Shown: positions 34,246 to 38,658 of the stretch, one piece after another | Position numbering within the stretch: position 1 is the stretch's first letter | Layout of the letters: every line of letters begins with the position of its first letter | NCBI GenBank assembly: GCA_028687975.1 | Contig: JAQTZD010000018.1 | Location: 1 to 38,658 of the forward strand | Reading direction: 5' to 3' | Length of the DNA stretch: 38,658 nt | DNA from: Sediminibacterium sp. | Lineage (GTDB): Bacteria; Bacteroidota; Bacteroidia; Chitinophagales; Chitinophagaceae | The notes under the pieces: model-generated | The model's database searches: none | The model's input: only the letters and a program-made list of their open reading frames with translations | What the model was told of the DNA's origin: nothing | Translations under genes and position numbers: made by a program

Positions 34246-34812
34246 TTAAACAATTGAATTTTGTAAATGCGCTAAGCCCTGTTCGGGTATTTTTCCCTCG
34301 AGAGCTGCATAGTGCCGGATTATTTTATTGAGATCGGACTCCATATTACCTGTAGGAAAAAAAGGAGGGGCAATGGAGATTTCTTTCCTTCCAAAATCAA
34401 AGCCGGCCATTACAATCGGTACGCCGGCCTTTAGCGCTATATGATAAAACCCGGTTCTCAGCCTGTTTACTCTTTTCCTTGTTCCTTCGGGTGAGAGTGC
34501 CAGTACAAAAGATTCGTGTGTATGGAAGAGGTCCACCACCTGTTCTACCATATTGTTTTTATTGTACCGGTCTACCGGAACCCCACCCAGTCTTCTGAAG
34601 ATAAATCCCCAAGGACCTTTGAATAAACTGTCTTTTCCCAGGAAGCGTATATGATAAAGCCGAAGCCTGCTTCGCACGGCCAGGCCAATGATAAAGTCCC
34701 AGCTGCTGGTATGCGGGCCAACAATGACCACACATTTTTTTAGCTCATAGGGAAATTGTCCGTGAATGGACCACCCCTGCAGCCACAGAAACAAGTTCCA
34801 ACATAAGCGCAT
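34246..34812 (-). CDS. PlsC-like 1-acyl-glycerol-3-phosphate acyltransferase
   Basis: A 188-residue acyltransferase of the LPLAT family. The catalytic HX4D motif is PHTSSWDF (His34 to Asp39), and the acceptor-phosphate-binding SPEGTRKR follows near residues 107-113. FLGKDSLFKGPWGFIFRRLGGVPVDR is the second conserved block. It is shorter than a typical PlsC (about 240) but retains all blocks. ATG 34812 is preferred over TTG 34821. The acyl-CoA ligase starts 14 bases downstream, so the pair may act in remodelling or exogenous fatty-acid use. The acceptor is not proven; lysophosphatidic acid is typical, but family members also acylate other lipids. Confidence 0.9.
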   Translation of the reverse strand: MRLCWNLFLWLQGWSIHGQFPYELKKCVVIVGPHTSSWDFIIGLAVRSRLRLYHIRFLGKDSLFKGPWGFIFRRLGGVPVDRYNKNNMVEQVVDLFHTHESFVLALSPEGTRKRVNRLRTGFYHIALKAGVPIVMAGFDFGRKEISIAPPFFPTGNMESDLNKIIRHYAALEGKIPEQGLAHLQNSIV

Positions 34813-34840
34813 AGCAAGCAATTGTTGGTATCAAGATAAT

Positions 34841-34878
34841 AAAAAAGACAGAAAGCCGGTAACATTCAAAACCGGCTT
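34841..34878 (-). terminator. Candidate terminator or leader hairpin upstream of the PlsC-like gene
   Basis: AAGCCGGT (34853-34860) pairs with ACCGGCTT (34871-34878), an 8-base stem with a 10-base loop. On the - strand it is followed after about six bases by a T-run (TTTTTT). The site lies in the gap between the PlsC-like gene (-) and the unknown gene at 34926 (+), which is divergent, so it may end the antisense transcript running in from the upstream kinase. It could instead be a leader hairpin. The displaced T-run makes this moderate. Confidence 0.45.
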
Positions 34879-34925
34879 AAGGGCAATTTTCTATTTAAAA
34901 TGAGCGTTTTTCTATAAAGCCTGCC

Positions 34926-35384
34926 ATGAATTCTTTCAGAAGTTTTATTGGTTCCGAGTTAATGTCTATTCGACAACATATTTCTGCCTTACGTAATATG
35001 ATCCCCGGAACGATACAACTGAAACCTGAGCAGAGAAGAAGTATGTTTAAACTGAATACCAAGCGGCAGACATTTGTGCAGCAAGCGGTGCAGTTCATGC
35101 GGAAGAGCCCTGGTACAGTTCCCTCATTTGTAGATGTGGCCAAGTGCAACAATTATCTTCATCTGTATGAGCAATATGCAGAACTGCTGGGTGAAGTAGA
35201 ACAAATCCGAACAAAACTGGAAGATGCGAAACTCCTGATCGGGAATGAAATCCTTCAACAATCCCGGGCTTATTTTCAGCACTCAAAGAATGCAGCAGTA
35301 TCCGGGCTGGATGAGTTCAAAAATATTTATGAAACACTTAAGCCCCACTATGCAGTGGGCAGGAACAGCAAAAAAATCAAATAG
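34926..35384 (+). CDS. Small hypothetical helical protein
   Basis: A 152-residue protein with no signal peptide and no membrane span. It is mainly helical and rich in Lys, Gln, Ala and Arg; a predicted amphipathic or coiled region covers about residues 75-120 (NNYLHLYEQYAELLGEVEQIRTKLEDAK). SPGTVPSFVDVAKCNNY stands out as a possible conserved block. The ATG at 34926 gives a plausible start. The gene overlaps the kinase stop on the other strand by eight bases. I do not recognise the family; it may be a cytoplasmic accessory or adaptor protein. It appears real because the frame is long, opens with ATG and the composition fits its neighbours. Confidence 0.65.
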   Translation: MNSFRSFIGSELMSIRQHISALRNMIPGTIQLKPEQRRSMFKLNTKRQTFVQQAVQFMRKSPGTVPSFVDVAKCNNYLHLYEQYAELLGEVEQIRTKLEDAKLLIGNEILQQSRAYFQHSKNAAVSGLDEFKNIYETLKPHYAVGRNSKKIK

Positions 35385-37584
35385 GCACTTTTTTAAATGA
35401 AACAGTAAAAGTGGAGCCTTTGTTTACTTCACTTTCGACATCAATTTTACCCCCCAAAGCCTGCAGCTGTGTCTCTACCATATAAAGGCCTACCCCCTTG
35501 CTGTCTCTTCCATGGTGAAAGGTTTGAAACAGTTTAAAAATACGGCCCTTGTTTTTCTCCAGATCTATGCCTATTCCGTTGTCTTTAAAACTTACCTGAA
35601 TATATTCAGGCGTTTCTTTTGAAGTGATATCTATTTGTAGACTCCTATCACTTGAATAGTATTTAAGGGCATTTCCGATGAGATTGGTGAAAACGCTCTC
35701 CAGGTATTCTTTATTGAAAGATATGGTATCTGCCTTACTGAAATCGGTGTGTATTTTCGCATGAAGATCTTTTATCTGGGAAGTAAATGATAAAAGTGTT
35801 TCATCCAAAACCTTTTGCAGCGAAACAGGTTCTGTAAGAACGGCTGTTTGCTCTTTCAAAATCAGCACTTTTAAGAGATCGTTGATGGTTGCATTCAGCT
35901 GTTCGGTAGACTTTTCAAAAGACCGGAGCAAGACTTTATTTTCTTCATCCTGGATATCGTCCCAGTTCAGGAGTTTAATCAGCGCCAGTAAATTGGTAAG
36001 AGGAGACCTTAAATTGTGAGATGTGATATACGAGAACTGTTTCAGGTCTCTGTTATTTTGTATCAGCTCGTTGATCAGTCTGGATTTTTCCCGTTCATCC
36101 CGCTTACTTTCGGTGATGTCTTTCTGGATGGCCACCCAGTGACTATAACCCCCTTTGTTGTCCGGAACAGGCACTGCTGTAAAATTAACCCAGTAGGGTT
36201 CCCCGTTCTTTTTGTAATTCACCACTTCAATTTCACAAGATTCCCAGTGCTCAACAGCTTTATACAGCTTTGCCATGACTTCTTGATCGGTCTCCGGGCC
36301 ATGGAGCAGTTTGGGGGTTTTGCCCAAAATTTCCTCTTTGGTATAACCGGTCATTTTGGTGAAGGCGGTATTCACGTAAACAATTTTAGGGCCGGATTCG
36401 TCTGTAGAAACGGATTCTGTTATTACAACAGCATCCTTTGTGTTGGTGATTGCAGATTCAAGCAATTTAAGCTGTTGTTCATTTTTAATCTTTGCGGAGA
36501 TATCTCTTCCAACTACATACCTGAAACCGGAGGCTGGATCGGAAGTAGCGGACCACGACATTGTAACAAAATTTCCATCTTTTGCCTTATACCTGTTTTC
36601 GAAGTTGATTACATCAACTCCGCTTTTTACTTTATTGATAATATCAATTGTTTTGGCCAGGTCTTCTTCCAGAATGAAGCTGGTATTTTTCTTACCAATC
36701 ATTTCTTCTCTCGTATATCCCAATACCCTTTCGGCAGCTTTATTGATTTGTACATACACCCCCTCTTTGTTGATCACTCCGATAATATCCAGTGAAGTGT
36801 CCATGATTTTATTGAATTCATTTACTGCAACCTCCAGCTTTTGCTGATTTTCTTCCTGCTCGGTGATATCCTGTATGGTTCCGAATAAATGCGTTGGGAT
36901 GCCATTTTCGAAATGAATACTCCCCTTACAACTTACCTGTTTGATGTTTCCCTTTCCTGTTTCAATAACTACTTTTATGTCGTAAGGCGCTCCTGTCCGG
37001 ATTGCTGTATTTACGGCGTTTGAAATCAGGGATTTGCAGGATTCTCCATGATAAAAACCAAGCGCTTTTTCCAATGTAGGTATATAGTCTGCAGGAACTT
37101 CATGGATTTCCTTGGTAACACTGGTCCAGTAAAGCTGTTTGGATTCAAGGTCCAGTTCCCAACCACCAACCTTGGCAATCTGGGAGGTTTCCTGCAGCAA
37201 TAAATCGGCCTTGTTGATGGATGTAATATCAATCAGGCTTATCGCAATCAGGTTGCGACCCTGCTCGTTATCGTAGTATTCAACAGCAGTAAGCGAAACG
37301 GGAAAAAATTCTTTGTTTTTTCTGATCGCAAGTGTATTGAAGGAAACCTTTCTGCTTAAAAGTGAAAGAAGCAACAGTTCATTGATTCTGCTGTCGTGGG
37401 GATCCAGCAAATCTTTAACTGTCAGGGAAAGAACATCTGATGCATCATATCCAAACATTTCGGATACCCGATTGTTACCATAAATGATCTTTCCATCCTT
37501 ATGAATCAATAATTGAACAACAGAGGAGCTTTCGTTGAAAGCTGCAGAGCGGTCATTGCATGATATAACTTCACGGATTCTCAA
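35377..37584 (-). CDS. Multi-PAS sensor histidine kinase (soluble)
   Basis: A 735-residue soluble kinase with four PAS/PAC modules and no membrane span. PAS 1 covers about 18-120 (IIYGNNRVSEMFGYD through LIDIT), PAS 2 about 135-245 (GGWELDLESKQ through GTIQDITEQ), PAS 3 about 255-370 (DIIGVINKEGVYVQINKAAERVLGY through VVGRDIS), and PAS 4 about 375-495 (IVYVNTAFTKMTGYTKEEILGKTP through IQKDITESKRD). HisKA has QFSYITSHNLRSPLTNLLALIKL with His523 and the HNLRSP form of the H box; HATPase has NLIGNALKYYSS and KDNGIGIDL, ending GVGLYMVETQLQALGG. It starts at TTG 37584 (no in-frame ATG until about residue 43). No response regulator lies beside it. Confidence 0.92.
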   Translation of the reverse strand: MRIREVISCNDRSAAFNESSSVVQLLIHKDGKIIYGNNRVSEMFGYDASDVLSLTVKDLLDPHDSRINELLLLSLLSRKVSFNTLAIRKNKEFFPVSLTAVEYYDNEQGRNLIAISLIDITSINKADLLLQETSQIAKVGGWELDLESKQLYWTSVTKEIHEVPADYIPTLEKALGFYHGESCKSLISNAVNTAIRTGAPYDIKVVIETGKGNIKQVSCKGSIHFENGIPTHLFGTIQDITEQEENQQKLEVAVNEFNKIMDTSLDIIGVINKEGVYVQINKAAERVLGYTREEMIGKKNTSFILEEDLAKTIDIINKVKSGVDVINFENRYKAKDGNFVTMSWSATSDPASGFRYVVGRDISAKIKNEQQLKLLESAITNTKDAVVITESVSTDESGPKIVYVNTAFTKMTGYTKEEILGKTPKLLHGPETDQEVMAKLYKAVEHWESCEIEVVNYKKNGEPYWVNFTAVPVPDNKGGYSHWVAIQKDITESKRDEREKSRLINELIQNNRDLKQFSYITSHNLRSPLTNLLALIKLLNWDDIQDEENKVLLRSFEKSTEQLNATINDLLKVLILKEQTAVLTEPVSLQKVLDETLLSFTSQIKDLHAKIHTDFSKADTISFNKEYLESVFTNLIGNALKYYSSDRSLQIDITSKETPEYIQVSFKDNGIGIDLEKNKGRIFKLFQTFHHGRDSKGVGLYMVETQLQALGGKIDVESEVNKGSTFTVSFKKVPI

Positions 37585-37645
37585 GTTAAGCGCAATTTGG
37601 GGGGCGTCTATACAAATTTACTCCAAATAAATTGTTTCTTTGTAG

Positions 37646-37653
37646 CAAAAGTA
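37646..37653 (-). promoter_or_regulatory. Candidate -7 element of the multi-PAS kinase
   Basis: On the - strand it reads TACTTTTG, an exact TAnnTTTG match, about 60 bases upstream of the TTG start at 37584, and lies directly against the gmk start (37657) on the other strand. A -33 TTG at a normal spacing was not found. A degenerate plus-strand TTTCTTTG at 37635-37642 may serve gmk. Confidence 0.35.
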
Positions 37654-37656
37654 ACA

Positions 37657-38232
37657 ATGCCCCTTTCCAATCAGAAGCTGATCATTATTACTGCTCCTTC
37701 AGGGGCAGGAAAAACCTCCATCACCCGTTTTCTCCTGAATAAATATCCCAGGCTCTCTTTTTCCATATCCGCCGCTACCCGCAAGCCCAGGGCAGGGGAA
37801 CAGGATGGCGTACAATATCATTTCTTATCTGAAGAACAATTCCGCTCTAAAATTGAAGCAGGTGAATTTGTAGAATGGGAAATGGTATATGAGGGAAGCT
37901 ATTACGGAACCCTGAAAAGCGAATTACAAAGAATCTGGGATGCAGGTAAGGTTCCGGTACTGGACATAGATGTAAAAGGGGCTATACATATTCAACAACA
38001 GTTCAGCGGGAATAGCCTGTCTATTTTTATTGAACCCCCCTCTGTAGAAGAATTAAGAAAAAGACTGGAGAGCAGGGGAACAGAAACCGCAGAAAGTATG
38101 GCTACCAGGCTCAGCAAAGCCAGTTATGAAATGTCGTTCAGCCATCAGTTTAATAAAACGATTGTAAACCGCGACCTGGATATTGCCTGCCTTGAAACAG
38201 AAAAGGCAATAAAAGAATTTCTCGGTTGGTAA
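37657..38232 (+). CDS. gmk: Guanylate kinase
   Basis: Phosphorylates GMP to GDP in guanine nucleotide metabolism. The ATG at 37657 gives a 191-residue protein, the normal length; the longer frame from 37597 adds an unrelated tail. Walker A is IITAPSGAGKTS (residues 10-21), and SFSISAATRKPRAGEQDGVQYHFLSEEQF and FVEWEMVYEGSYYGTL are the GMP-binding motifs. VLDIDVKGAIHIQQQF, IFIEPPSVEELRKRLESRGTE and NRDLDIACLETEKAIKEF complete the family landmarks. It is divergent from the multi-PAS kinase, and the next + strand gene starts 38 bases later. Confidence 0.97.
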   Translation: MPLSNQKLIIITAPSGAGKTSITRFLLNKYPRLSFSISAATRKPRAGEQDGVQYHFLSEEQFRSKIEAGEFVEWEMVYEGSYYGTLKSELQRIWDAGKVPVLDIDVKGAIHIQQQFSGNSLSIFIEPPSVEELRKRLESRGTETAESMATRLSKASYEMSFSHQFNKTIVNRDLDIACLETEKAIKEFLGW

Positions 38233-38269
38233 ATGGCTTTGCGTACATTTATTCTCTAACAATTTGCTT

Positions 38270-38658
38270 ATGTCCGCTTTTCAAAACAGAACCGTTTTTA
38301 TTACCGGTGCCAGCAGAGGTATTGGTAAAGCTATCGCATTGCGCCTGGCCAGAGAAGGCGCCAATATTGTCATTGCAGCCAAAAGTGTTTCCGAAGACCC
38401 CAGATTGGGAGGCACCATCTATTCTGCGGCAGAAGAAGTGGAAGCGGCCGGTGGCAAGGCCCTGGCTGTACAGGTAGATATCAGACAGGAAGAACAGATT
38501 GAAGCTGCTGTAAAACAGGCGGTGGATCGTTTTGGCGGAATTGATGTTGTGATCAACAATGCATCTGCCATTCAGCTGACCCCCACCGAACAAACGGATA
38601 CCAAACGGTTCGATCTGATGCAAAGCATCAATGTAAGAGGTACTTTCCTGGTGGTAAA
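38270..38658 (+). CDS. Short-chain dehydrogenase, HSDL2-like (truncated by window edge)
   Basis: The 5' part of a short-chain dehydrogenase running off the right edge, read from ATG 38270. The Rossmann motif is FITGASRGIGKAIAL (TGxxxGIG), then INNASAIQ (the NNAG-like motif as NNAS), and GGKALAVQVDIRQEEQIEAAV. GTIYSAAEEVEAAGGKA and NASAIQLTPTEQTDTKRFDLMQSINVRGTFLVV closely recall hydroxysteroid dehydrogenase-like protein 2. The catalytic Ser-Tyr-Lys and any SCP2 domain lie beyond the window. The gene follows gmk by 37 bases on the same strand. Confidence 0.9.
   Translation, partial: MSAFQNRTVFITGASRGIGKAIALRLAREGANIVIAAKSVSEDPRLGGTIYSAAEEVEAAGGKALAVQVDIRQEEQIEAAVKQAVDRFGGIDVVINNASAIQLTPTEQTDTKRFDLMQSINVRGTFLVV

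Noticed and set aside
36016..36847. Two + strand frames across the multi-PAS kinase
   Set aside because: Antisense to conserved PAS modules and without independent support.

Overview
This window is a chromosomal stretch of a Bacteroidota bacterium, most likely a member of the Chitinophagaceae or a close relative. The gene content supports this: a 7TMR-DISM hybrid kinase, a PorG/DUF6089-like barrel, an HSDL2-like dehydrogenase, a bacterial GH3 protein, Nfu, PnuC with a NadR-type kinase, and many OmpA or beta-barrel envelope proteins. Several start regions also carry the Bacteroidota -7 promoter motif TAnnTTTG, and Shine-Dalgarno sequences are scarce. No tRNA, rRNA, CRISPR array, transposase, integrase or prophage gene was seen, and no stretch longer than 300 bases lacks a gene.

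Bases 1-5270 form an AT-richer, accessory-looking block on the + strand: a secreted barrel-like protein, a small secreted protein, a large lipoprotein of unknown function, then a TPR sensor kinase with its LuxR-type regulator. It ends at a perfect palindromic terminator shared with dnaN, which converges on it. Bases 5342-6984 (- strand) hold dnaN and a stand-alone receiver. Bases 7083-10844 (+) run recX, an LpxR-type lipid A deacylase, an omega-amidase-like nitrilase, nagA and a small Met/His-rich periplasmic protein. Bases 10875-14200 (-) form a tight operon of an inositol-monophosphatase-family gene, thiL and an S41 peptidase. It diverges from a family 2 glycosyltransferase (14281-15138, +).

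Bases 15143-17721 (-) contain a small membrane protein and a PAS kinase with an AraC-type response regulator. Bases 18007-21917 (+) contain a beta-barrel protein followed by a compact GH3, LysE and mtgA cluster. Bases 21927-25200 (-) hold nfu, a GT-C-like membrane protein, pnuC and a nicotinamide-riboside-kinase-like gene with overlapping ends, which implies translational coupling and NAD precursor salvage. GH5 (25385-26629, +) converges on pcrA with a 1-base gap. The - strand then carries pcrA, a hybrid 7TMR kinase, an OmpA lipoprotein, an acyl-CoA ligase and a PlsC-like acyltransferase. The end of the window has a small unknown protein overlapping tail to tail with a four-PAS kinase, then gmk and the 5' part of an HSDL2-like dehydrogenase.

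Much of the window concerns the cell envelope and signalling: four histidine kinases, three separate response regulators, and several lipid, peptidoglycan and glycan enzymes. I did not find a clear new multi-gene defence or mobile system. The most unusual items are the GH3-LysE pairing, the antisense layout at 34.8-35.4 kb, the Met/His-rich secreted protein at 10.5 kb, the unusual GH5 acid/base motif, and the unknown secreted trio at the left end. Coordinates, motifs and residue numbers were read by eye, and all family assignments come from recognising motifs, not from database searches.
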